From Actinomycetota bacterium (GTDB taxonomy: Bacteria > Actinomycetota > Actinomycetes > S36-B12 > UBA5976): DNA of 8,738 nucleotides. Within the stretch, counting starts at the first letter, position 1. Each line of letters begins with the position of its first letter. This document shows positions 1 through 7,046 of the stretch, piece by piece. The stretch spans positions 1 to 8,738 of the forward strand of contig WLEH01000028.1 in NCBI GenBank assembly GCA_009704345.1, read 5' to 3'. The position numbers and the translations under genes were made by a program. A model generated the notes under the pieces. That model did not search any database. It was not told the origin of the DNA and saw only the letters and a list, made by a program, of their open reading frames with translations.

Positions 1-699
1 ACAAAAAACAAAAGCAAACAAATTGCTGCAAAACAGAATCTACTTGATAAAGCGCTGCGTCGAACTCGCAAAGTTGCGCTAAAGGAAGTTCATGCACTAA
101 AGGGAATTAGCTTCACAACTCATCGGGGTGAAGCCGTTGCCATCATTGGTCGCAATGGCGCTGGCAAAAGCACACTGTTACGCGCGATCTCAGGGTTGAT
201 TCCTGCTAGAACTGGATCAATTCTGACCTCGTCGCAGCCCTCGCTGTTAGGCGTGAATGCAGCGCTCATGAATCACCTATCGGGCCGACGAAATATTGAA
301 CTAGGTGGGTTGGCGTTAGGTATGACGCCAGCTGAAGTTGACGCCAATATGGATGCAATTATTGAATTTTCAGGCTTAGGTGAATTTATTGACCTACCTC
401 TAAGCACCTACTCTTCTGGCATGGGCGCTAGATTGCGTTTTGCTATTGCCTCTTCCGTGCCACAGGAAATTCTGATGATTGATGAAGCGCTGGCGACTGG
501 AGATGTTAATTTTAAGAAGCGATCACAAGAGCGCATTTCCGAACTTAAAGCAAAAGCGGGAACGGTGTTTCTGGTTAGCCATTCACATTCCGTAATTCGT
601 GAAACCTGTACTCGAGCCATCTGGCTTGATAAAGGCAACATGGTGATGGATGGTCCGATGGAAGAAGTTCTCAGCGCCTACGAGCAAGCGACTACCTAA
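1..699 (+). CDS. Polysaccharide-export ABC transporter, ATP-binding subunit (Wzt/TagH/RfbE-like), 5' partial
   Basis: Nucleotide-binding subunit of an ABC-2 type exporter that would move a polymeric glycan across the cytoplasmic membrane with a Wzm-like permease, which must lie outside the window. The frame is open from base 1 with no start codon, so the N-terminus is missing; 232 residues are visible. Walker A GRNGAGKST is at residues 50-58, the signature is the YSSGM form typical of Wzt/TagH proteins (137-141) rather than LSGGQ, Walker B with catalytic Glu is MIDEALATGD (D161, E162), and the switch His is in VSHS (H194). The NHLSGRRNIELG stretch matches the family's LTGRENI region after the Q-loop. 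The protein ends just after the ATPase domain, so it lacks the C-terminal glycan-binding domain of long Wzt forms. An internal ATG at 196 is not the start because it would remove Walker A. The next gene begins two bases after the stop. Family call is secure; the exact glycan is unknown. Confidence 0.93.
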   Translation, partial: TKNKSKQIAAKQNLLDKALRRTRKVALKEVHALKGISFTTHRGEAVAIIGRNGAGKSTLLRAISGLIPARTGSILTSSQPSLLGVNAALMNHLSGRRNIELGGLALGMTPAEVDANMDAIIEFSGLGEFIDLPLSTYSSGMGARLRFAIASSVPQEILMIDEALATGDVNFKKRSQERISELKAKAGTVFLVSHSHSVIRETCTRAIWLDKGNMVMDGPMEEVLSAYEQATT

Positions 700-701
700 C
701 T

Positions 702-1784
702 ATGCGTGTCTTGGTGATGACGGTGGTGCACCACCCACAAGACGCACGGATTTATTTTCGTGAAATCTCAGCCCTGTTAAGCCACGGCCATCAAGTTAGC
801 TATGCCGCTGCATTTGACTCGTTTCCGATTTCACAACTTGATTCTCGAATCGAAACTATCACCATCCCAAGGGCTAGCGGCAAGAATCGCATCAGGGCAT
901 TACTCGCTGTGCGCAAATTGCTAAGAACTAGATCAATTGATTTTGATTTAGTCCTAATTCATGATCCAGAATTGTTATTAGTAGCAAGTTCGAGTAAAAC
1001 TCCAGTTGTTTGGGATGTCCATGAAGATACCGCTGCTGCCATCTCTGCTAAAGCATGGTTACCTGCTTTGTTTAAGCGGCCAGCAGCGAGATTTATTAAG
1101 AAACTTGAACTGCGCGCTGAGCAACAGCATCATCTGCTGTTAGCAGAAGATGAATATCAATTCCGATTTATGAAGCCCCATCCAATAATTCCAAACACTA
1201 CCTTGGTGCCAGATTATGTTGTGGCTGCACCAACTAAATCAGTTGTTTATCTGGGTAACATAACCACATTGCGTGGTGGTCAAACTTTGCTGTCAGTTGG
1301 AAAGGAACTTAAGCCACATGGTATTTCCTTAGAGTTAATTGGCAGCTGTCCGGAAACTGAACTCGCTGCGCAGTTGAACCAGGCAGTGAGCGCTGGTGAC
1401 TTGATCTGGCATGGGTTTGTGCCAAATGAAACAGCAAAACAGTTGCTGCCAGGCAAATTAGCCGGACTTTCGCTGCTGCAAAATCATCCGAATTATCAAG
1501 TGAGCCAACCCACCAAAATCTATGAATACCTCGCTGCCGGTATTCCAGTTATCTCTACTGCCCTACCTCACGCCAAGAAATTAATTAACGCTGCCGACGC
1601 CGGCGTAATTGTTGATTTTGATAACGCTGCGCAAGTTGTGGCAGAAATTCTTAACCTAGCTAATGACTCAGTTGCTTGGCGGCGGTTTAGCGAAAGTGGA
1701 CATCGCTATGTCCAACAAAATCATAATTGGAGTGTTGATCAAGAAAAGTTTGTTAGCGCGCTCGAAGATTTCGCGGCGAAGTAA
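702..1784 (+). CDS. GT-B glycosyltransferase, GT4-like
   Basis: Probable nucleotide-sugar-dependent glycosyltransferase acting at the inner face of the membrane during glycan assembly; donor and acceptor cannot be read from sequence. The 360-residue protein has the N-terminal HHPQDARIYFRE block (10-21) common in GT4 enzymes, then a DPELLL segment (88-93) and WDVHED (104-109). The second Rossmann domain starts around VVYLGNITTLRGG (181-193) and includes the GFVP turn (238-241). The donor-site segment TKIYEYLAAGIPVIST (271-286) carries Glu275 in the place of the EX7E second acid. No transmembrane segment is evident. The ATG lies two bases after the ABC-ATPase stop with no strong Shine-Dalgarno, which suggests translational coupling in one transcript. 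Its last 32 bases overlap the 3' end of the opposite-strand GT2 gene. Confidence 0.9.
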   Translation: MRVLVMTVVHHPQDARIYFREISALLSHGHQVSYAAAFDSFPISQLDSRIETITIPRASGKNRIRALLAVRKLLRTRSIDFDLVLIHDPELLLVASSSKTPVVWDVHEDTAAAISAKAWLPALFKRPAARFIKKLELRAEQQHHLLLAEDEYQFRFMKPHPIIPNTTLVPDYVVAAPTKSVVYLGNITTLRGGQTLLSVGKELKPHGISLELIGSCPETELAAQLNQAVSAGDLIWHGFVPNETAKQLLPGKLAGLSLLQNHPNYQVSQPTKIYEYLAAGIPVISTALPHAKKLINAADAGVIVDFDNAAQVVAEILNLANDSVAWRRFSESGHRYVQQNHNWSVDQEKFVSALEDFAAK

Positions 1785-2754
1785 GAAATCCAACACCCCA
1801 ACTCATATGCATTGTTAGTAACACAACTGGTTGCCAAAGCAAAGTCAGTAGATTCTTCTTATTAAAAATAAGAATTGAACCAACCAGAATCAGTGATAAA
1901 TAACCTGCAATTGGTACAAAAAATAGCCAAGCCCAGGTTTGACCAAGCGCAGTTGTGACGAGCAACAGCACCATTGAAATAAGCAACGCTGAAACGGTTA
2001 GTGGTGGCGCTAAATAACGCATCGACTTAGTTTCAGGGTAAGTACGAGCTACTTCACGTCGCCATCTGCCATATTCAAAATACTGTTTTGCTAATGACCT
2101 AACAGATGATCTAGGTCGATATGTAACTTCCAATCTAGGATCAAACCAAATTTTGCCGCCAGTTTTTCGAATTCGGTAATTCATCTCCCAGTCTTGGGCG
2201 CGAATGAATGTTTCGTCATAACCACCAACGCGATCAATTGCACTTCGTTTAAACACACCTAAATAAACTGTTTTAGTTTCACCAGCACCACCGCCAGTAT
2301 GAAATCGTGCTGGCCCCACACCTAACGCGCTTCGCATCCCAGCAGCTACTGCTTTCTCAAATCTTGTTCGCCCAGTTGCCGCCATCACGCCACCGACCAC
2401 ATCAGCATCCGTTTCAGCGAGCACATTAAGCGCGATCTGAATGTAATTTGGTGTTAGAAGTGAATGTCCATCAACACGAACAATCACTTCATACCTTGAC
2501 TGTGCAATAGCAAGATTGAGTGCAACCGCAGTTTTACCAGATGGATTAGAAACTAACTTAATTCTGGAATCGGATTGGGCCAATTGCGCCGCAATTTCAT
2601 TTGTTTGATCAGTGGATGGGCCCAGCGCTAACACCAGCTCAATTGGGACTGAAACTTGCTGAGCCAAAATCTCTGTTACTGCAGCTCTGAGATGCTTGGC
2701 TTCGTTTAAAACTGGCATTACGACGCTAACTCCAGTTAGCGGCCCGGTGTTCAT
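1753..2754 (-). CDS. Membrane-associated family 2 glycosyltransferase, ExoA-like
   Basis: Likely transfers a sugar from a nucleotide donor to a growing lipid-linked glycan at the cytoplasmic face of the membrane. From the ATG at 2754 it is 333 residues. The GT-A core begins at VSVVMPVLNEAKHL (9-22), has PSTDQT (46-51), a DXD-type VDGH (94-97), the acceptor/catalytic block AQDWEMNYRIRKTGG (186-200), and a YGRWR segment (228-232) like the QxxRW region. Three hydrophobic segments near 250-270, 273-297 and 302-324 fit the C-terminal membrane anchor of ExoA-type enzymes. The frame extends upstream to a TTG at 2823, but those 23 residues precede the family's usual N-terminus. The ATG at 2754 has TAAGG (2764-2768) nine bases upstream and is preferred. 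The gene is antisense to its neighbours, converging with the GT4 gene and diverging from the sulfotransferase gene. Donor sugar is unknown. Confidence 0.9.
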   Translation of the reverse strand: MNTGPLTGVSVVMPVLNEAKHLRAAVTEILAQQVSVPIELVLALGPSTDQTNEIAAQLAQSDSRIKLVSNPSGKTAVALNLAIAQSRYEVIVRVDGHSLLTPNYIQIALNVLAETDADVVGGVMAATGRTRFEKAVAAGMRSALGVGPARFHTGGGAGETKTVYLGVFKRSAIDRVGGYDETFIRAQDWEMNYRIRKTGGKIWFDPRLEVTYRPRSSVRSLAKQYFEYGRWRREVARTYPETKSMRYLAPPLTVSALLISMVLLLVTTALGQTWAWLFFVPIAGYLSLILVGSILIFNKKNLLTLLWQPVVLLTMHMSWGVGFLTSPRNLRAR

Positions 2755-2763
2755 GGTGTGAAA

Positions 2764-2768
2764 CCTTA
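2764..2768 (-). promoter_or_regulatory. Ribosome binding site deciding the GT2 start
   Basis: Read on the minus strand this is TAAGG, nine bases before the ATG at 2754. It supports the shorter 333-residue product over a TTG start at 2823. It lies only 12 bases from the alternative ATG (2780) of the divergent sulfotransferase, so the two transcripts must start within or across each other's leaders. Confidence 0.45.
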
Positions 2769-2794
2769 GCGGTGAGAGAATGGGTGCTGATAGC

Positions 2795-2801
2795 AGAAGG
2801 G
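2795..2801 (+). promoter_or_regulatory. Ribosome binding site deciding the sulfotransferase start
   Basis: AGAAGGG followed by five bases and then GTG at 2807 is the best Shine-Dalgarno in this part of the window. The competing ATG at 2780 has only GGTGAG three bases upstream, which is too close for good initiation. This favours the GTG start. Confidence 0.5.
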
Positions 2802-2806
2802 ATGAC

Positions 2807-3904
2807 GTGTCGGCAAAGCTCAAGATTGTGCTTCATATCGGAACCATGAAGTCTGGCACTACCTATCTGCAGCATGGAATGCTTAGTCAGTTGTCGCAGT
2901 TAGCCGAAAAGGGCTGGCTTTATCCGATGGCATTTGCGCCAGCTCGAGGTGCAATAAATCATGAGCGGGCAATTTATGGCTTGGTCGGAAACCACATTCC
3001 ATGGGTCGATAGCACAACAGCACAACGGATGGCACCACAATGGCAGAAGTTAATTTCGGAAGTGTCTGCTTCTGAAGATAATGTTTTGTTGTCTGCTGAA
3101 GCAGTTGCTGCAATGCTAGAAGACGGCATTGAGCAGCTGCTTAATGCGCTCCCCGATCGAGATATTGAAGTTGTGCTTACCGCGCGAGACTTAGCTCGAG
3201 TGCTCCCTTCATCTTGGCAGCAGAGTGTTCGAAACGGCAGACCATACGGCTATCAAGAATATTTTGATCGCATCAAACGTGCCAAAGAATTACCAATCGA
3301 CGAATCGGTTGGTAGCAATTTCTGGCGTAGCTATCAGTTAAGTGATGTCGTTTTAAGATGGCAGAAATTTATTCCGTTAGCGAAGATCTCAATTGTCACC
3401 GTGCCAACAAAATCAAGTTCAGATTCACTTTGGGCCAGATTCATTAATGCAATGAATCTTCCGCTAGAAACTACTGAACCAAAGTTTGATGATAAGAAAG
3501 CACATACTTCAATCACCTGGCCAGAAGCTGAAGTGTTAACGCAACTGAACAAAAAGTGGGCAAAGCAAGGTAAGCCTAAAAAAGCGCAAGATCAATTACG
3601 CCGCCGAATTGTGCAAGAGGGGTTTCAGCATCGAGCTGATCGCGGCCGGGCAATTGCGCTCACTGCACCTTGGCTTTCGCTAACTGAGCAATGGGCAGCG
3701 CAAGATGTCGAGCAATTGCTGCAAATTGGGGTGCGTATTCATGGCGATATCAATGAATTGTTAGTGCCATCAGATCTAGCCCCAGCGCAGCCGTGTGATG
3801 TGGCGGAAATTGCCGAAGCCAGCGCAGTTGCTGCTCGATTCCATGATCGTATGCGATTACAGGCGATAACTACCCTTTTTGGCATCTCTCGAAATCGCCG
3901 TTAA
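2807..3904 (+). CDS. Sulfotransferase-like protein (PAPS-dependent, putative)
   Basis: Putative transfer of sulfate from PAPS to a hydroxyl, most plausibly on the glycan made by the neighbouring genes. The start of the fold is KIVLHIGTMKSGTTYLQHGM, where HIGxxKSGTTYLQ is the 5'-phosphosulfate-binding loop of sulfotransferases. VVLTARDLARVLPSSWQ, about 105 residues later, fits the 3'-phosphate-binding strand and helix, with Arg and Ser as the expected ligands, and SSWQQSVRNG is a form I associate with actinobacterial members. No signal peptide or transmembrane segment is evident, so it should act in the cytosol. The GTG at 2807 gives 365 residues and has a strong ribosome binding site; the ATG at 2780 would add nine residues (374). 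The ugd gene follows 33 bases later on the same strand, and cysD after that. Family call is good; the acceptor is unknown and some members of this family are uncharacterised. Confidence 0.82.
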   Translation: MSAKLKIVLHIGTMKSGTTYLQHGMLSQLSQLAEKGWLYPMAFAPARGAINHERAIYGLVGNHIPWVDSTTAQRMAPQWQKLISEVSASEDNVLLSAEAVAAMLEDGIEQLLNALPDRDIEVVLTARDLARVLPSSWQQSVRNGRPYGYQEYFDRIKRAKELPIDESVGSNFWRSYQLSDVVLRWQKFIPLAKISIVTVPTKSSSDSLWARFINAMNLPLETTEPKFDDKKAHTSITWPEAEVLTQLNKKWAKQGKPKKAQDQLRRRIVQEGFQHRADRGRAIALTAPWLSLTEQWAAQDVEQLLQIGVRIHGDINELLVPSDLAPAQPCDVAEIAEASAVAARFHDRMRLQAITTLFGISRNRR

Positions 3905-3937
3905 GGTAGATTTAGCCGTATCAATCGCTAGGAATAA

Positions 3938-5251
3938 ATGACTACAGGCATGCAGGTATCCGTTGTTGGGTGCGGCTATTTAGGTGCGGTATTAGCCGCT
4001 GTATTAGCCGAACAAGGCAATCAAGTTATTGGGCTTGATGTCGATGATGCCAAAGTCCCGCAGCTAAATTCTGGCATTCCACCATTTTTTGAACCAGAGT
4101 TTGAATCAGTGCTGCAGCGCTCATTGGCAACCGGTAATTTAAGTTTTACTACCGATCCCACCAAATTATCTGCTAGCGAGATTGTCTTTATCTGTGTTGG
4201 CACACCACAGCTTGACGGTGGGGCTGCTGATTTGTCGCAACTGTGGCGAGCTGCTGATGCTATTGCGCCATATTTATCAGAAACTGCAGTAGTTGTTGGT
4301 CGCTCTACCGTGCCAGTTGGCACGGCCGCAAAATTGGAACAGCGCCTTAATCAGAAATCTGGTCATAATTTCCAACTGGCTTGGAATCCAGAATTTCTGC
4401 GCGAAGGTCATGCCATTAATGACACTCGATTGCCAGATCGAATCGTAATCGGATCAAATGACATTAATGCAATTTCGAAGATTAAGGAAATTTATCAACC
4501 GCAGCTAGCAAATCAAGTTCCGTTTTTAGTTATGGATGTACCAACTGCTGAATTGGTTAAAGTCTCCGCAAATGCATTTTTGGCAACTAAGATTTCATTT
4601 ATCAATGCAATTTCGGAAGTTGCAGATATCGCCGGGGCTGACATTGTTGCGCTGGCTGAAGCAATCGGTCTTGACCCACGAATTGGAAATAAGTTCTTAG
4701 CTGCTGGCGTTGGTTTTGGTGGTGGCTGTTTGCCAAAAGATATTCGCGCTTTTATTGCAAGTAGCCAAGAAATTGGCGCTGGTGAAGCGATGCAGTTTTT
4801 AGTGGAAGTTGACCGGATAAATCTGCGCCAGCGCGATCGGGTAGTTCGATTGGCAAAATCGCAGTTAGGTGATTTGACTGGCAAAAAGGTTGTGGTACTT
4901 GGTGCTGCATTTAAGCCTAATAGCGATGACGTGCGCGACTCCCCAGCCTTGGATGTGGCAAATGCCATCCATCAACTTGGCGCGAGGGTATTTGTCCACG
5001 ATCCAAAGGCCATCGAGAATGCCCGGGCTCGCTTTCCCGAGCTCAATTATGAGCGCGACCTCACCGAAATTTTTAAGGATGCTGAATTAGTGTTGCACCT
5101 AACTGAATGGCAGCAATACCGAGAGTTGGATCCGGCAATGTTGCTTACTAAGGTCGCTAATCCAGTAATAATTGATGGCAGAAACGTGCTGGATTTTGCA
5201 AAGTGGCGAGCTGCTGGTTGGCAGATCACCGGAATGGGCAAACGGGATTAA
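3938..5251 (+). CDS. ugd: UDP-glucose 6-dehydrogenase
   Basis: Oxidises UDP-glucose to UDP-glucuronate with two NAD+ in the cytosol, giving a precursor for acidic glycans. The 437 residues cover the full family length. The N-terminal NAD-binding fold has GCGYLG (11-16) and D34 ending the second strand. VFICVGTP (83-90) and STVPVGT (123-129) follow, then NPEFLREG (150-157), the VKVSANAFLATKISF segment (207-221) with catalytic-site Lys/Asn, and GFGGGCLPKD (259-268) with nucleophile Cys264. The C-terminal UDP-binding domain contains GAAFKPNSDDVRDSP (322-336) and DGRN (413-416). The related enzyme UDP-mannuronate dehydrogenase is possible, but the Cys and NPEFLREG motifs fit Ugd best. AGGA (3930-3933) lies four bases before the ATG; a second ATG at 3950 would also keep the Rossmann fold. 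Its stop shares a base with the cysD start. Confidence 0.93.
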   Translation: MTTGMQVSVVGCGYLGAVLAAVLAEQGNQVIGLDVDDAKVPQLNSGIPPFFEPEFESVLQRSLATGNLSFTTDPTKLSASEIVFICVGTPQLDGGAADLSQLWRAADAIAPYLSETAVVVGRSTVPVGTAAKLEQRLNQKSGHNFQLAWNPEFLREGHAINDTRLPDRIVIGSNDINAISKIKEIYQPQLANQVPFLVMDVPTAELVKVSANAFLATKISFINAISEVADIAGADIVALAEAIGLDPRIGNKFLAAGVGFGGGCLPKDIRAFIASSQEIGAGEAMQFLVEVDRINLRQRDRVVRLAKSQLGDLTGKKVVVLGAAFKPNSDDVRDSPALDVANAIHQLGARVFVHDPKAIENARARFPELNYERDLTEIFKDAELVLHLTEWQQYRELDPAMLLTKVANPVIIDGRNVLDFAKWRAAGWQITGMGKRD

Positions 5252-6168
5252 TGACTAGTGAATTAATAAGTACTGACCAAGTGCTGGACGCGCTTGAGGC
5301 AGAAGCAATTGGTATTTTGCGTGAAACCGCTGGAGCATTCAAGAATCCAGTTGTGCTTTACTCAGTTGGTAAAGACTCCAGTGTTTTGCTTGAACTTGTC
5401 AAAAAAGCATTCGCGCCAGCACCAATTCCATTCACATTTCTTCATGTGGATACCACATTTGATCCCCATGAAATGATTGAGTTTAGAGACGCAATCGCAA
5501 TCGAACTTGGACTTAACTTGGTCGTCCATGTAAATCCTGAGGGCGCAAACGGTGAAGTCACGCCATGGACTCATGGTGTTCAGGAATACACCAGAATCAT
5601 GAAAACAATTGCATTACGACAAGCCCTAGATGCGGGTGGTTATGACGCAGCCATTGGCGGGGCAAGGCGAGATGAAGAGCGTTCTCGCTCAAAGGAACGA
5701 GTGTTTAGTTTGCGCGAACCCGGACATCGTTGGGAACCTCGCAATCAACGACCAGAGATGTGGCGTACTCGAAATACTTCATTAACTGAAGGCCAAACGA
5801 TGCGGGTTTTCCCATTAAGCAATTGGACTGAAGTGGACATTTGGCGATACATCAGGCGCGAGAAAATTAAACTTGTTCCCCTTTATTTCGCTAAACCCAG
5901 ACGAAGCATTATTCGTGATGGTCAAGTGATTGTTTTAGATGACGATCGGATGCCTCTTCTTCCAGGTGAAGTTCCTCAGGATCGCATTGTGAGATTTAGA
6001 TCATTAGGGTGCTATCCAGTTACCGCGGCTATTGAGTCTACCGCCGCCACTATCGATGAGCTCGTTGCCGAAATGGAAGCTGCCCGCATCAGTGAGAGAG
6101 CTGGAAGACTTATTGATGGCGATCGAGAGGATTCGATGGAAGCCAAAAAGACCGAAGGCTATTTCTAA
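5251..6168 (+). CDS. cysD: Sulfate adenylyltransferase subunit 2 (ATP sulfurylase small subunit)
   Basis: CysD adenylylates sulfate with ATP to form APS, normally as a heterodimer with the GTPase CysN; APS kinase then makes PAPS. The product has 305 residues, close to E. coli CysD (302). The PP-loop is YSVGKDSSVLL (37-47), followed by FLHVDTTFDPHEMIEFRD (63-80), a GGARRDEERSRSKER block (136-150), WEPRNQRPEMW (161-171), VFPLSNWTEVDIWRYI (186-201), FRSLGCYP (249-256) and the characteristic C-terminus SMEAKKTEGYF (295-305). The frame continues upstream to 5203 inside ugd, but the ATG at 5251 fits the family N-terminus and overlaps the ugd stop as TAATG, implying translational coupling. No cysN follows: a convergent gene ends 12 bases downstream. 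A cysN or cysNC elsewhere is needed for normal activity. In this position it may serve PAPS supply for sulfation as well as assimilation. Confidence 0.95.
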   Translation: MTSELISTDQVLDALEAEAIGILRETAGAFKNPVVLYSVGKDSSVLLELVKKAFAPAPIPFTFLHVDTTFDPHEMIEFRDAIAIELGLNLVVHVNPEGANGEVTPWTHGVQEYTRIMKTIALRQALDAGGYDAAIGGARRDEERSRSKERVFSLREPGHRWEPRNQRPEMWRTRNTSLTEGQTMRVFPLSNWTEVDIWRYIRREKIKLVPLYFAKPRRSIIRDGQVIVLDDDRMPLLPGEVPQDRIVRFRSLGCYPVTAAIESTAATIDELVAEMEAARISERAGRLIDGDREDSMEAKKTEGYF

Positions 6169-6180
6169 TCCATTAAAGGT

Positions 6181-7038
6181 TCAAGGATTACAGATTTCGC
6201 ATCGTGCTGGATCTAATTCAGTAGCGACAACTTTTTTTATCACGGCATAATCGCACGAAACGCAGGCGAGTAATTCTCGGTGCACAGCAGCTTGATTGAA
6301 TGCATAGCAATCTTGGCAGTGCAAACCTCGATCATAAATCCTTTTTCCCCAACCAGGGCTATTGCATTCAGGGCAGAGCGCACAGATTCGCGACATGAGA
6401 GTTTTGCTTAAACTTGCAAGATTCCTCTGTCGCGATGGCGATGAGTAAGCGCGAAAATCTGACTCAATAACCACTTGCTGATCTTGAGATTGTTCAGCAA
6501 TTTGAGAAATTGCCTGGCGAAGTTCCGTAATCTCGCCTATTCCCTTTACTAAAGTTTCTTTATTGTTTGGCTTGTGCGCTCTAACAATCAATTTATGCCT
6601 GGGAAAGTCTCCACGAGCTAAGAATTGACTTAAATCAGTCGCTCGGCTGGCAATTATTTTTACAGCCACTATCTCAGTAAACTTTTCAGAAACTTCAATT
6701 ATTAAGTCTTTTTCACCATCATAAAACACCATCGTTTCGATATCAGAATTAACAAATGGTAAAACTGGATCTGCTCCGATAGAGCCCTCTGAACCAAGTC
6801 CAAGACCTAAACCAAGTTCTGCCATGCCCCATTTTGCTTTAGTTAAAGCTGTATCGAACTGAGAATTTAATCGCAAAACCTCACCGCTGAAGGTACCCAA
6901 CGTGTCAGTATCAACCTGAGCATGGATTACCGTCGCTGCTAACTGTTCCCGAAACAGCGGCTCAACTATCAAATTCTTTTGGTGTTTTGTTGCAAAGGCT
7001 ATTTCTCTTTCGAAATAAGGGTGGGTTTTCTGAACCAT
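6181..7038 (-). CDS. DUF6671-like protein with a C-terminal four-CxxC zinc-binding region
   Basis: Function unknown. The 285-residue sequence resembles, from memory, the DUF6671 family. The N-terminal block ATKHQKNLIVEPLF (16-29) is followed by DTDTLGTFSGEVLR (43-56) and SEGSIGADPVLPFV (83-96). A central region ends in ESDFRAYSSPSR (192-203), rich in acidic and basic residues that could form an active site. The last 70 residues carry CPEC (222-225), CQDC (241-244), CVSC (259-262) and CEIC (280-283), enough for two zinc sites of zinc-ribbon type; C219 is a ninth cysteine. There is no signal peptide or membrane segment. Residues 75-82 are four Leu-Gly pairs encoded by near-identical hexamers. 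The ATG at 7038 lies eight bases after the stop of the winged-helix gene and has only a weak ribosome site, so coupled translation is likely. It converges on cysD. Confidence 0.75.
   Translation of the reverse strand: MVQKTHPYFEREIAFATKHQKNLIVEPLFREQLAATVIHAQVDTDTLGTFSGEVLRLNSQFDTALTKAKWGMAELGLGLGLGSEGSIGADPVLPFVNSDIETMVFYDGEKDLIIEVSEKFTEIVAVKIIASRATDLSQFLARGDFPRHKLIVRAHKPNNKETLVKGIGEITELRQAISQIAEQSQDQQVVIESDFRAYSSPSRQRNLASLSKTLMSRICALCPECNSPGWGKRIYDRGLHCQDCYAFNQAAVHRELLACVSCDYAVIKKVVATELDPARCEICNP
6793..6816 (-). repeat. Four imperfect hexamers encoding (Leu-Gly)4
   Basis: On the minus strand the units read CTTGGT, TTAGGT, CTTGGA, CTTGGT in tandem within the DUF6671-like gene, encoding residues 75-82 just before the conserved SEGSIG motif. 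Slippage of whole hexamers would keep the frame. Significance is uncertain because Leu and Gly are common here. Confidence 0.5.
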
Positions 7039-7046
7039 CTTAAAAG

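Noticed and set aside
1767..1790. GATTTC...GAAATC inverted repeat at the convergent GT4/GT2 ends
   Set aside because: Short stem inside overlapping coding sequence with no U tract; likely chance.
3905..3937. Possible promoter or leader element between the sulfotransferase gene and ugd
   Set aside because: The 33-base gap has only weak -10-like strings and no clear -35; cotranscription is the simpler reading.
4513..4968. 151-residue open frame antisense to ugd, with others at 4021-4323 and 5047-5241
   Set aside because: Composition is typical of shadow frames, no recognisable motif, and the + strand clearly encodes conserved Ugd motifs.
5203..5250. Upstream extension of cysD into ugd
   Set aside because: The extra residues do not resemble the CysD N-terminus; the ATG overlapping the ugd stop gives the normal length.
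6166..6190. Inverted repeat TAATCC...GGATTA between the cysD and DUF6671-like 3' ends, a possible bidirectional terminator
   Set aside because: The stem is only six AT-rich pairs with a 13-base loop and no U tract, so it is too weak to call.
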